The notes under the pieces: model-generated
The model's database searches: none
What the model was told of the DNA's origin: nothing
The model's input: only the letters and a program-made list of their open reading frames with translations
Program-made: the position numbers and the translations under genes
Shown: piece after piece, positions 21,745-40,136 of the stretch
Layout of the letters: each line of letters opens with the position of its first letter
Numbering within the stretch: position 1 is the first letter of the stretch
From: Paulinella micropora
Taxonomy: Eukaryota > Cercozoa > Imbricatea > Euglyphida
Assembly (NCBI GenBank): GCA_009731375.1
Contig: BJOX01000035.1
Location: 162,183 to 226,182, forward strand
DNA: 64,000 bases
Direction of reading: 5' to 3'

Positions 21745-24447
21745 TCATTCCACCACCTCGAAACGATTACCTTGAGTAGTGTCCGGGTAGGATGACGTAT
21801 CGGTCTCCGAGGCAGTGTTGTAGGCCTGAGCTCGACCGAAATTTGGGTTGGAGCTTGCCCACGAGCCTCCTCCTCCTCTGGGTGGGGGGGCTGGAGCTCG
21901 AACAGCTCTCCCTCCATAAGGGGTATATCCCCGACCTCCTCCTCTTCCTCTCTGAGGGGTTCCCTGCCACCTCGAGGCTCCTCTCCATGTTCCTCGTCCT
22001 CGTCCTCCTCCTCCTCCTCCTCCTCCTCCTCGTCCTCCTGCTCCTGCTCCTCCTTCTCGTCCTCTTTGAGAGGCCTTTAAGTTCTTTTGTCTCTCCCTTT
22101 CCTCCTTCTTCTCCTTCATCCTCTTCATGTAGGTAATGATTGCCTCTCGTAACTCCTCATCATCACACATATTGGCATACCAACCTTCGTTCACAGCGGC
22201 AATCTGAAGCATATTGAAAAGGCCCGGTTCCTTGCCTTCCGTCCTGCTCAGAAAATTTGCCCTTGCTGTTGGGTTCTGCCTATCATGATTGAAAGAGCAG
22301 TCTCTGTTCTCCATCTGTGCCTTACACTGCAAGCCCGCGAACCACCTCCAACATGCGGTCTTCAGGTCTGGCTCTCTCTGTCTCTTCCAACCGGCAACTC
22401 TGTTTGTGTACGTGGCTTGTGCGCCAACAGGTACACCGCCTGCCTGTGCCGTATGTGCCTCCGTGAGCGAGTCCATGTTTGAGCATGCACTCATCACTTC
22501 TTGAAACAGTGCTGACGGAGCAACGCTTTGAACCGTATTTTCGAACACGTGTGTCTCGAGGAAGTTCTTGGACTTCACTGAGCTAAACGTCGAGCATTGT
22601 TGTATGAGCTGAGTAAGCTTACTCGGGTTAACTGTGTGTAACGCCGAAAAGAAATAGAGGATGATCGACTTGCGGCCATAGAATAGCCCATAGGAGGAAA
22701 CTACCTCCGTAAGGGTCGCCGCCAAGCCAACAGCACTCCTCAAACTCATCGCCACTGTCTCAAAGATTTCAAATCCTATGAGAGTACCAGTGCAGAGATG
22801 CTGGTATCCATGAGATTGAAAATATGAAATGAGTGTGGCCACCGCCAGTTCACACTGAGCGTCTAGGCCTGTTGCATTGTTTCTCTTAATCTCCTCCTTC
22901 TTTCTCAAAAACTTGTACTGTGTCAGATCAAATCCCTCCGAGACTAGAGATTGGTCAAAAACAGTAACAAGGGCCTCGTATTCCTGCGTTTCGTCGCAAG
23001 GAAAAGCCTTCATGCAGGCATTGATCTCTTTGAGCTTGCTCAAAAGCGAAGCATCAGAGTCTTTGTCTGAGCTCGTCTTGGCATATAGCATGAGACTTGC
23101 CACTCCTCCTTTCTTCCCCTTGAAGGCATTTATGATGTTCTGTCTGTCCTTCTTCTCCGTGTTTGTGACCACCACCGTAGTTGAGCCCGAGGGTGCAGGG
23201 GCTGGTGGGGCAGGAGCTGGTGGGGTCAAATATGTCGGAGGGTGTGTCTTTGCACCACTCACTTTTGCTTTCATTCTTTCCAGTCTCATCGTCTTCTCGA
23301 ACTCCTCATTCTCTTTCGCCTTCTTCTTCTCAGATATCACCAGCTTTTGAGCATGAGTGATAAAGGCCACCAATTCAGAAGCAGATCTGAGAAAATTATA
23401 TTTCTCCACATATTGGTCAACACCTGCTTTGTTGGCGACCGGTGGTGCGTTACTAAGTGATTTAAGGACAGAGTGATCCTTGGTAGGAATCCATCTCTTC
23501 CATGCCTCCTTGTGCAGTAACGCACCCATCAACAGTCTGATCTTGGTCAGAACTCTGTCGGTCTTCTCTAACTCATCAATCACAGGATGAGTTTCTCCTG
23601 CTGCCTTAATGCTTTTTTCCATCTCTGCCTTCCCCTCCTCCAAGGCCTTTATTTCCATTGTAAAAAAATGAAATATGCCACTCGAGTTTTTCGAACCCAG
23701 ATTGGTCTTCATTTTTGTTACATCGACTGCCTCCTGACCAGTCGCGAGGAATCTGGCCGTTGCTCTTGGGTTTGTGTACTGGAGGTAACCCTCACATCGT
23801 GGGCCGTATGTACGTTCCCAAATCAGGGTTTGAGTGTACACCCCAAAGATAGCATCGAGTAATTCAAGGTGGGTGTGTGTGTCCCCAAACTTGATATGCT
23901 GTATCTTCTTTCTCTCTTCTGGATCAGAGACCAGTTTGCCGAGGAGCTGTGCTGTGTTTGATAATAGGATATAGACATCCTTTTTAGCACGACTTTTCTC
24001 TCTTCTTTGATCCTGAGGGATCCACACATAGGTATCCTTCTCTACCCCCATCTTGTTATCAAACTCTTTTTTAGTGAGGTCATAGTGGTCTTGCACCCAC
24101 TGTTGTTCCTCCACTGTGATCTCCTCTCCATCACTATGAATCAAGTCGATCATTTTTCGTCCTCCTCCTCCCGTGTAGGCAGGTGGTAAGGGATTACCAT
24201 ATGCTCCTCCTCCTCCCGTCTCTTCTTGTTCAAATCCTCCTTCATCTTCGTCTCCTCCATATCTTCCTTCATCATCCCAGCCCTCTTCTACTCCTCCTCC
24301 TACTCCTTCATCTCCTCCTCCTCCTTCATTCAATCCTCCTCCTCCTCCTTCATTCAATCCTCTTCCTCCTCCTCCTCCTGCTTCTTCTTCTTCTCTTCTT
24401 TGATCTGCCTCCGAGAATTCACTCACTTCGGCGGTCTCTGTCGACAT
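21745..24447 (-). CDS. gag: Gag of element 1, CCCH finger and RGG-like tail
   Basis: 900 residues from ATG at 24447 to TGA at 21745-21747. Residues 1-95 are Gly/Glu-rich. About 100-640 is a helical, capsid-like body, ending with the block conserved in element 2 (GYQHLCTGTLIGFEIF and LYFFSALHTVNPSKLTQLIQ). A finger has C699, C708, C717 and H721 (C-X8-C-X8-C-X3-H) instead of the usual C-X2-C-X4-H-X4-C knuckle. A Lys/Glu-rich helix follows, then a GGRG/RGG-rich segment (about 795-870) suited to RNA binding. The last residues before the stop are FEVVE. Gag is expected to form the virus-like particle and package element RNA. I know no close family match. Confidence 0.9.
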   Translation of the reverse strand: MSTETAEVSEFSEADQRREEEEAGGGGGRGLNEGGGGGLNEGGGGDEGVGGGVEEGWDDEGRYGGDEDEGGFEQEETGGGGAYGNPLPPAYTGGGGRKMIDLIHSDGEEITVEEQQWVQDHYDLTKKEFDNKMGVEKDTYVWIPQDQRREKSRAKKDVYILLSNTAQLLGKLVSDPEERKKIQHIKFGDTHTHLELLDAIFGVYTQTLIWERTYGPRCEGYLQYTNPRATARFLATGQEAVDVTKMKTNLGSKNSSGIFHFFTMEIKALEEGKAEMEKSIKAAGETHPVIDELEKTDRVLTKIRLLMGALLHKEAWKRWIPTKDHSVLKSLSNAPPVANKAGVDQYVEKYNFLRSASELVAFITHAQKLVISEKKKAKENEEFEKTMRLERMKAKVSGAKTHPPTYLTPPAPAPPAPAPSGSTTVVVTNTEKKDRQNIINAFKGKKGGVASLMLYAKTSSDKDSDASLLSKLKEINACMKAFPCDETQEYEALVTVFDQSLVSEGFDLTQYKFLRKKEEIKRNNATGLDAQCELAVATLISYFQSHGYQHLCTGTLIGFEIFETVAMSLRSAVGLAATLTEVVSSYGLFYGRKSIILYFFSALHTVNPSKLTQLIQQCSTFSSVKSKNFLETHVFENTVQSVAPSALFQEVMSACSNMDSLTEAHTAQAGGVPVGAQATYTNRVAGWKRQREPDLKTACWRWFAGLQCKAQMENRDCSFNHDRQNPTARANFLSRTEGKEPGLFNMLQIAAVNEGWYANMCDDEELREAIITYMKRMKEKKEERERQKNLKASQRGREGGAGAGGRGGGGGGGGGRGRGTWRGASRWQGTPQRGRGGGRGYTPYGGRAVRAPAPPPRGGGGSWASSNPNFGRAQAYNTASETDTSSYPDTTQGNRFEVVE

Positions 24448-25213
24448 GATGTCGTAGTAGTGATCAACAGGAGGACAGTGTCAGCTCCTATGTTTGGTTT
24501 TTGTTCGTTTGTGTTCTGTTCCTCCTTCAGTCGATTGACTAGTGAAGAGAGAAACTAATAGAGAGGGTAGGATAAGATTCCCTGTCCTATATGAAACACT
24601 GTTTGTATGTTTGTTTTTGTTTGAGAAAAATAGTCTTTGAGACTTTCTCTGATTTCTTGTTCTCCTTACTCAGATTACTTTCTCCTCCTTCTTTTCTATA
24701 TTGTATCTAGTATGAGGCACTTGGACCTACACACAGATAGTAATAGAGAAGCTAGAAAAGCTCTCCTTGAGAAGTCGACAGTCGGTCGGATAGGTTCTCA
24801 GACCTACCTTTAGAAAACGATCAGAGATTTGCAAAAATACTCTGACGTATGTGTGAGATAATGCAGATAAATGCACAAACTAGAAGGGTAGAGTGTTGTG
24901 CTCCTGTCCCTATGCTTGTTTGTGTTTTGTGTGTGTTCCTTCACTCTTCTGTCCACCTCCTTCTTCTTGGTCTCTGTGTGAGAACAGCAAGAACGACAGA
25001 GAGTTTGTATCTGATGTCTCCTTGTGAGCACACAGATACTGATTGGGCTAGAGGGTACGAGACACCTGCTTGAGACCAATCAAATTATTTGTTTTGTGAA
25101 AGAGTTATGAGGGAGCTGTGTTGGAGTATTTGTTTTCGTCTGACGTCCCCGTGTGAGACAGGTCAGTGAAAATTCACTCTGTTGCCTGTGTGGCAAAGCA
25201 GAAAGAAATCACC
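24448..25213 (-). other. Leader of element 1
   Basis: About 770 nt between the primer-binding site and the gag ATG, without a credible ORF. It contains loosely repeated T/G-rich blocks (24484-24530 resembles 24897-24944). Promoter and packaging signals would be expected in the LTR and leader, but I cannot point to one. Confidence 0.55.
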
Positions 25214-25231
25214 CTAGTGATGTGGACTCCA
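25214..25231 (-). other. Primer-binding site of element 1
   Basis: Two nucleotides after the 5' LTR the minus strand reads TGGAGTCCACATCACTAG. Its complement ends in CCA, as a tRNA 3' end does. Which tRNA serves as primer needs the host tRNA set. Confidence 0.7.
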
Positions 25232-25233
25232 AA

Positions 25234-25470
25234 TGTAATGCCCCCAACGATAGCTCGTAAAAAGTCGGTAATACAACCAAACACAGTCCTCAAGAATGAG
25301 AATGATGTCTCGTTGTATTAGCTCAGTGAAGCCAAAAAGGAAAACGGCAACAGACCAGGAATAAAATGGCATCAGGTCCAATCCGGACAAATAATACTGA
25401 AAAACAAGCTGGTGCACCTGTCACCAGGAAAAGGTATTTTTTACCGGCTATCCGGGGGGTGATGCCTACA
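25234..25470 (-). repeat. 5' LTR of element 1
   Basis: 237 bp, paired with 14858-15097. The LTR would hold the promoter and polyadenylation site. No TATA box is obvious; the T-rich text at 25434-25442 is one candidate AT-rich patch. Confidence 0.95.
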
Positions 25471-25681
25471 GAGAACTTGAAATTGGAAGGAGGAGCAGGC
25501 CACTGTACGGAAAAGAGAAAGAGGTTTTGAAGGAGAGAATGAAGGCGAACAAAACGATCATGTTTTGACCCCCCTCAAGCGGGAGCCTCCGGTAACGGTC
25601 AAGCCGGAGGACTTCACCGCGGTTATTTGTAAAATACCAGGTCACGGTGCTGAGCCTTCCCCGGCGCCACGACCATATGTA
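25471..25681 (+). pseudogene. pol fragment of element 2, right of element 1
   Basis: After the GAGA target copy, element 2 pol resumes: VLKERMKANKTI, then DPP-like text, then VKPEDFTAVICKIPG and AEPSPAPR. These align with LLKAKLEANKEIFDPPHAGG and VKPEDFTAVIYKIPGAEPSP of element 1, just before the RT domain. Frameshifts are present. It is cut off by the MITE at 25682. Confidence 0.9.
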
Positions 25682-25955
25682 TTGCTGTTGACATTCAAGA
25701 CAACACAAAAAATTAGTTTTGAGTTTTTGTGTCAGATTTTCATTTTTGTGACAGTTTTTCATTTTTGTGACAAAAATTCAAATTTTCAAATTTAACGGTA
25801 ACATTTCGCGAAAATTTACGATATTTTGCGGACGAATATAGCAGTTAATTTGAAAAATTCAAATTTTCACCCAAAATCAAAATTCCAACCAAAATTGAAA
25901 TTCCAACCAAAACAGAAAAATCAATTTTTTTTGTTGTCTTGAATGTCAACAGCAA
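25682..25955. mobile_element. MITE with about 35-bp terminal inverted repeats
   Basis: The left end ttgctgttgacattcaagac (25682 onward) is the inverse of the right end (to 25955), with similarity extending about 35 bp into A/T-rich sequence. The 274-bp unit is flanked by TA on both sides (25680-25681 and 25956-25957), as for Tc1/mariner-type insertions. The interior is AT-rich with repeated attcaaattttc words and no coding capacity. A transposase source is not in the window. Confidence 0.8.
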
Positions 25956-26324
25956 TATATTGAGGGTACTTAGTGGGGTGGAGCGCCTATCGCAGCCACC
26001 AGACAAGCTTTTTCAGTGCGCTTTTTTTTGTTTGAAAGATCTAAATCAGCCGGAGTCTTTAGTAAATAAAATTTAAACAATTTAAATTTCAAATTTTAAA
26101 GAATTTTCAGACATGATTTTTTTGATATTTATTAATATTATTCGTCACTGATGATTGCTTTCAAAAGTATGGTGCGGCCTCCTCAGAGGTATGATATTTA
26201 ACTAGGAAAACATGGTTTGCTGATGAGTCTATAGCAAACGATAGCCGTTCCACCATTTTTGTTCCCATACACAACAATAAGTACGACTTAAATAAAGTTG
26301 TACAGAGTGATAGTAGAAAAAAAA

Positions 26325-26366
<42 letters not shown>

Positions 26367-26697
26367 GAGGTTCCTAGACTTGGGCGATGATCTTGGCCAG
26401 GAGTAGGCCGAACAAAAGAAAGAATCCGGCGATCACCGAAAATCATCCAGCTAGATAAGGTAGAGAAGGAGACAGCGAGATAGATGGATAGGCAGACAGA
26501 AATTTGCAAAAATATTGAACAGATCGTTGGATAAATGGACGACTGCATAGATGGAGAGGTAGGAAGTTTGCTAGATAAAGTGCTAGATAAATACAGGCTG
26601 TTCATGTGAACAGATAGATAGAAAGAAAGGAGGAAGAAACAAGAAAGGAAGGAAAGAAAGAAGCAAAGAAGACAGACAGGCAGACACATACATATAG
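25956..26697. other. Unassigned AT-rich sequence
   Basis: No gene is seen. It is AT-rich to about 26320, then (GA)n at 26325-26370, then loosely repeated GATA/GGAA text. It could include the distal remains of element 2, but I see no pol similarity. Confidence 0.6.
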
Positions 26698-26719
26698 ATA
26701 GACAGACAGACAGACAGAC

Positions 26720-26758
<39 letters not shown>

Positions 26759-26763
26759 CAGAT

Positions 26764-26810
<47 letters not shown>

Positions 26811-27150
26811 CATATATTGGTCTATCAGCTCTGCATATCCGAAGACACATGGGCATCCATTCCACCCCCGCCACCAGTTGGTGGCTGGGCAGCGGGCTCG
26901 AGATGGGCACTAGGCCCCGGAAATGTGCAGTCTGAACCCTCCCTTGCTGGAGTGCTCAGACTGGTTCCAGACACGTGTCCGTGGTCACGTGCCCCCGCCA
27001 AGGCTCGAGCCCGAGGGGTACACCAACCCTCGAGCTTCATCCAAGGCGACCACTTTTGCGGCGGCCGGACTATACCTTAATATCTCCCAGCTAATGTGCC
27101 TACCCGCACACAGGAACATCCCACTCCCGTCTGGTCTCTGAAACTTTTCC
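26698..27150 (-). repeat. (TAGA)n tract and TATC-tailed repeat family C, copy 1
   Basis: (TAGA)n runs at about 26698-26812. The adjoining sequence 26813-26866 is nearly the inverse of 48886-48933, with shared words such as ggtctatcagctctg and tatccgaagaca. On the minus strand the unit reads into a (TATC)n tail. How far it extends to the right is unknown; the text to about 27420 is G/C-rich and anonymous. Confidence 0.65.
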
Positions 27151-28279
27151 CATTTGCCAGGCTACCAATGGACAGCGGCGACGGATGACTACCGGGTCCG
27201 CTTAGCAGAGCAGCGGTAGTCAACCGATTAGGATCCGTGCGCGGGGTAGCCTCACAAGAAGGGACTTGGCTGCGGGTTACCCATTATCCCCTGCGTGGCC
27301 ATATCCTTCGAGTTTTTACCACCGACAAGTGTTAACTCGCCTGCTGCACCTTGCGGTTGCCCGCAGACCGCGGTATCAAAGGGTCTTAGGGCTTTCCCGA
27401 ACAATTTGAGAGTAAAGGGCCACGAAGGGTACCAGTTTTAGCAAAAAGTTCAAGCATTTTTGTTCATCACCGATAACTGCGGATGTTTTGCGAATATAAT
27501 CCGGTTTTCCGGCAGAAAAATAGTTCAGGCATATTAAATTCTAGGCGGCCCATCAGCCAACGCAAAACCAATTGAAAAAGAGCCCCTTACCCCAAAAACG
27601 AAAAGCTCAGGCGTTATTACTTTGATTTTTCAAGGCTTTGTTTGAGCTTGCGAAACATATAAAGAAATGGTAAAGTAGAAGTTTAGATGATAGATGGAAA
27701 GACAACTATTATGGAAAAGGAAGGAGGGGAGCCGAGAGGAAAGTGACCATGCCGAGCGAAGGCGAATCCAGCAGCACTGAGTCAACAGCGACAGCCACAC
27801 AGACAACACGCACGGCATATGACATACAGACTGGTGTAATCATACATTCAGAGAAGAGCATGACATGAATCAACGGCGGCTGGCAAGCACTGCACAAGAG
27901 CGACAGGCTGCTGAGCATAGCATAGGAGCGACGAAAGGCTGGTTAGAAATGCACGACAGACTGCGACGACAGGCTGGTTAGAAATACACGGCAGACTGCT
28001 TAGCGCGGCACGAGAGGGGACCAGACGCTGTGGCTCCTGTGAAAGGGTTGGGATCTCCAGGCTTGTCAGGACTGTGCGCACACACGCACACAACCAAAGT
28101 TGAGCGTGGACGGGCAGTGATGACTCGGCTACGCTTTGTTAAAAGGCAAATCTTTTGGCATGCTTCATCTGCATGCTTGTGTCGGTTCTGTTTCACAGGG
28201 TGAATTATGCTTGCACGATGTAGAAAACAACGTATTTCTGACACATATATTTGCTAAATGTAGCATATCTAAAAGTATT
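27151..28279. other. No gene recognised
   Basis: Mixed-composition sequence. At about 27915-27985 a roughly 35-bp unit containing aggctggttagaaat is repeated twice. ORFs in this stretch are short and match nothing I know. Confidence 0.6.
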
Positions 28280-28560
28280 ACGTGAGTATATATAATGCAT
28301 ACGTAAATATGTACATATGCTATGCTATGCTATGTATCTATGTATGTATGTATGTATGTATGTACGTATGTATGTATGTATGTATGTATGCATTACGTCA
28401 TGCCATGTCATGCCATGTCATGTCCTGTCATGTCCTGTCATGTCCTGTTCTGTTCTATTCTGTTCTGTTACATATTAAAACATACATACATACATATACA
28501 TATATATATATATATTATATATATATATATATATATATGGTTAGTCATATGTTATGGTAT
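28280..28560. repeat. ATGT, ATGTC and AT microsatellites
   Basis: (ATGT)n at about 28336-28391, degenerate catgtc/ctgtt pentamers to 28465, then (CATA)n and (TA)n at 28480-28540. Confidence 0.9.
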
Positions 28561-29418
28561 GTTACGTCAATTCATTACAGTAGTTTAGACCTAATGGTGC
28601 TGCTGTCCCCGAGGTGAAAACTAGGTGAAGATCCCTGCATGCATGCACGCACACACATTAGGCGACTTTGCAAGCTGCCCTTCACAGTGCACATGCGTAT
28701 CACATGCGCACATCGCGTTTTTGCAAGCTGCCCTTCACAGCCACGCACATGCATACAAGTAGTGCACACATCGTTGGCAAACATCATACATACGAGTAGT
28801 GCACACATCGTTAGCGTGTAACAACTCGCACGCAAGCAGATGCGTCCACAACTCCTCTCGTAGCAAACGCTCAGCACATGCGCCCATGCATACCCCGCCA
28901 CATACACAGCTGCCAAATGCCACGCGCAAACCGCATTCTGAAAGAGACGGAGAGAGAAAGGGCAGGTGCAAGGTGATGCACCAAGGAGTAGGGATTCACG
29001 TAGGTGAAGCCAGAAAAGTCCTTGGAGCTGCTTGCCTAGTGTCAACATCCACCAGACCTCTACTTCACAACGACTACCATCACACGCTGACTACATAATC
29101 TTTAGATGTTGCTTTACGTCGATTTATGTTGATTTCTTGGTTATATATGTGTGCGCTTGTGTGCGTGTATGCATCTATGAAAATATCGTTTATCAAATGC
29201 AAAATGCAGCATTTCTGTGTGAAAGAATATATACATATGAATGCACGCATATATACATAGTAGGATCATGGCAGCAGTGGTGGTTGTCAGTGTTGGCAGT
29301 GTTGGAGTAGCAGTTGGACGTGAAGCATGATCTGCGCGATCTTGTGCATGTCCGCGATACTTGGCATCGAACGCATACATGCAACTGCTTCTGACATGAC
29401 AAGGCCACTCCACTCCTT
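28561..29418. other. No gene recognised; short duplications
   Basis: The 20-mer ttgcaagctgcccttcacag occurs at about 28668 and 28722, and gtagtgcacacatcgtt also occurs twice. On the minus strand near 29300-29390 there is exon-like text (MRSMPSIADMHKIAQIML) after a possible acceptor, but without supporting phase or homology. Confidence 0.45.
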
Positions 29419-38189
<8,771 letters not shown>

Positions 38190-38323
38190 CTGCAGCGCGG
38201 CCAGCCTCTGCGCCTGCTTCAACAAGGCTGCACGCCAGCGCAGCGCAGAACAAACAAGGGTGCAGCACCAAGATTCCACATGCTGCGCTCGCCCATCTTT
38301 CCCTCCCTCCGGTGGGTGCTGTG

Positions 38324-38551
38324 TCGGAGACCTGCGCGGGCGCGCTGCGGGTCCTTGTTGGCGCCCTTGCTGGGGCTGCCAGGCGCCAGGTGCACGTTGG
38401 TCGCGCCGGCCGCCGCAGCAGCAGCCTGCAGCGCGCCCGACGAGGACAAGGCACCACCGGCCGGAGATGAAGAAGCAGAAGGGGAAGAAACATACAAGGA
38501 AAAAGCAGAAGAAGAATCAGCAGCGGCACCGCCAGCAGCTGCTCCACCTGC
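38324..38551 (-). CDS. Possible Ser/Ala-rich exon upstream of the kinase
   Basis: An acceptor (ttgcag) and a donor (GCAG then gtctcc) bound an open segment on -. In one frame it reads SSPSASSSPAGGALSSSG and later GATNVHLAPGSPSKGANKD, a plausible disordered linker. Its end phase (1) does not match the next kinase exon (phase 0 at 38189), so either a small exon is missing or the model is wrong. The other open frame is Leu-rich and less plausible. Confidence 0.4.
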
Positions 38552-38763
38552 AAGTAACATGTAACAGCGCAGGAAGGGGAGGGTTACGAGGGGAGCAGAC
38601 ATGCTAGCAGCGCAGAGAAAGGTAAAGAAACACCATCCCCTCCAATCCGCCCTCCCCAACACCACACAAACCAATAGGCGTGTATACAAATGCCCCACCC
38701 ACTCTCACTCCGTTACTGTTATTATTATTATTATTGTTATTATTATTATTATTATTATTATTA

Positions 38764-38932
38764 GGGAGTACATAGGCCATTGGTCCTTTTCAATGGGCTG
38801 ATTGGTATAAAGCTCCTAGAGTAATGTTCTATGCCGTCACTTCCTTATTCCACCGATTGGTGTGGAGACTTTCCTTATGGAATGGAGGACTGGATGCACA
38901 TGGCCTTTTGGCTCAGCAATTGGCAGGAGATA

Positions 38933-38933
<1 letters not shown>
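38764..38933 (+). repeat. SINE-B, copy 1
   Basis: A 170-bp unit starting gggagtacataggccat and ending near ggcaggagatac, flanked on both sides by (ATT)n. It is nearly identical to 39321-39490 and 43639-43808. It has no coding capacity and no clear tRNA head. Confidence 0.85.
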
Positions 38934-38986
<53 letters not shown>

Positions 38987-38987
38987 C

Positions 38988-39252
38988 GACACCGTGATAG
39001 CCCAGTGGTCAAGTTCTACCATCTGGGCCCTGTCGCCAGTTCGATTCCCGTCGGTGCCACCAGTATTTTCATTGAACATACCGGTCCGTCCGGACCAGTA
39101 TTTTCATTGAACATACCGGTCCGTCTGGAAGTGTTGGAACTGTCCTTGCGGGGGTGTCATTAGAGCCTATCGTCAATTCTTCGTACTCCCCTCACGGGTG
39201 AGACGATGGAGGCACATGTGCAGAAATGCATCAGCCATTGACAGAGAAGCAC
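38988..39252 (+). repeat. SINE-A, copy 2 (tRNA-like head)
   Basis: The head runs from gacaccg to cggtgcca: ends that pair with one mismatch, an A box tagcccagtgg and a B box agttcgattcc 29 nt later, followed by cca. The T-arm and anticodon stems do not fold well, so this is a tRNA-derived SINE head, not a tRNA gene. The body matches 1-180. A 35-bp unit starting accagtattttcattgaac is duplicated in tandem (39059-39093, 39094-39128). (ATT)n lies on both sides. Confidence 0.8.
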
Positions 39253-39320
39253 TATTATTATTATCATTATTATTATTATAATTATCATTATTATTACTAT
39301 TATTATTATTAATATTATTA

Positions 39321-39490
39321 GGGAGTACATAGGCCATCGGTCCCTTTCCATGGGCTGATTGGTATAAAGCTCCTAGAGAAATGTTCTATGCCGTCACTTC
39401 CTTTATTCCACCGATTGGTGTGGAGACTTTCCTTATGGAATGGAGGATTGGATGCACATGGCCTTTTGGCTCAGCAATTGGCAGACGATA
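39321..39490 (+). repeat. SINE-B, copy 2
   Basis: Second copy of the 170-bp unit, directly after the ATT tail of SINE-A copy 2 and followed by ATT and then CTA repeats. Confidence 0.85.
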
Positions 39491-39520
39491 CATACATATT
39501 ATTATTATTATTATTATTAT

Positions 39521-39589
<69 letters not shown>

Positions 39590-39596
39590 GTAGAAA

Positions 39597-39650
<54 letters not shown>

Positions 39651-39793
39651 TAGTAGTAGTAGTAGTAGTAAGTAGTAGCAGCAGCAGCAGTGATCATGAG
39701 TAGTAGCAGCAGTGAGTAGTAGTGGTAGCTATATATCAGTGGTAGCAGCAACAGCAGCAGCAGCAGTAGCAGTAGTAGTAGTAGTAGTAGTAG

Positions 39794-39856
<63 letters not shown>

Positions 39857-39890
39857 ACTACTACACTACTACTTCTACTACTACTAGTAG

Positions 39891-39923
<33 letters not shown>

Positions 39924-39943
39924 TACTACTAGTACTACTACTA

Positions 39944-40001
<58 letters not shown>

Positions 40002-40009
40002 ATACTACT

Positions 40010-40101
<92 letters not shown>

Positions 40102-40136
40102 GCTACTACTACTGCTACTACTACTACTACTAGCAC
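39491..40136. repeat. ATT, CTA and TAG strand-switching microsatellite
   Basis: (ATT)n, then (CTA)n to 39589, then (TAG)n at 39598-39790, then (CTA)n to 40130. The switches create large inverted repeats that could fold into hairpins. No gene is seen. Confidence 0.9.

Larger units (their letters stand above)
14858..25470 (-). mobile_element. Complete young Ty3/gypsy-like LTR retrotransposon (element 1)
   Basis: It is 10.6 kb on the minus strand, with LTRs at 25234-25470 (5') and 14858-15097 (3'), primer-binding site, gag (900 codons), in-frame TGA, pol (protease, RT, RNase H, integrase) and polypurine tract. The LTRs begin TGTA and end TACA on either strand and differ by one substitution and four 1-2 nt indels. 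The flanking GAGA at 14854-14857 and 25471-25474 is a 4-bp target duplication. It sits inside pol of element 2, which resumes on the other side. Both ORFs are open, so it could be active. Confidence 0.95.
5801..25681 (+). mobile_element. Old Ty3/gypsy-like LTR element (element 2), broken and nested
   Basis: This is a degenerate relative of the complete element at 14858-25470, in the opposite orientation. In order it has a diverged 5' LTR (5801-6070), primer-binding site (6073-6090), leader, gag remnant (about 7020-9446), in-frame TGA (9447-9449) and the start of pol (9450-10549). Pol resumes at about 14213-14857 and again at 25471-25681. The gaps are filled by a Penelope-like element and by element 1. 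The rest of pol and the 3' LTR are not found. Many frameshifts and stops mark it as inactive. Confidence 0.85.

Noticed and set aside
26220-26260. Hammerhead ribozyme core (ctgatgagtc), expected in some Penelope-like elements
   Set aside because: The required GAAA and closing stem are missing, and it lies 12 kb from the Penelope-like element.
28575-29048. 157-residue minus-strand ORF
   Set aside because: No family resemblance, biased composition, and internal short duplications; no flanking splice signals that extend it.
38988-39061. A tRNA gene
   Set aside because: A and B boxes and a pairing acceptor-like stem are present, but the T-arm and anticodon arm do not pair and the unit continues into a repeated body, so it is a SINE head.
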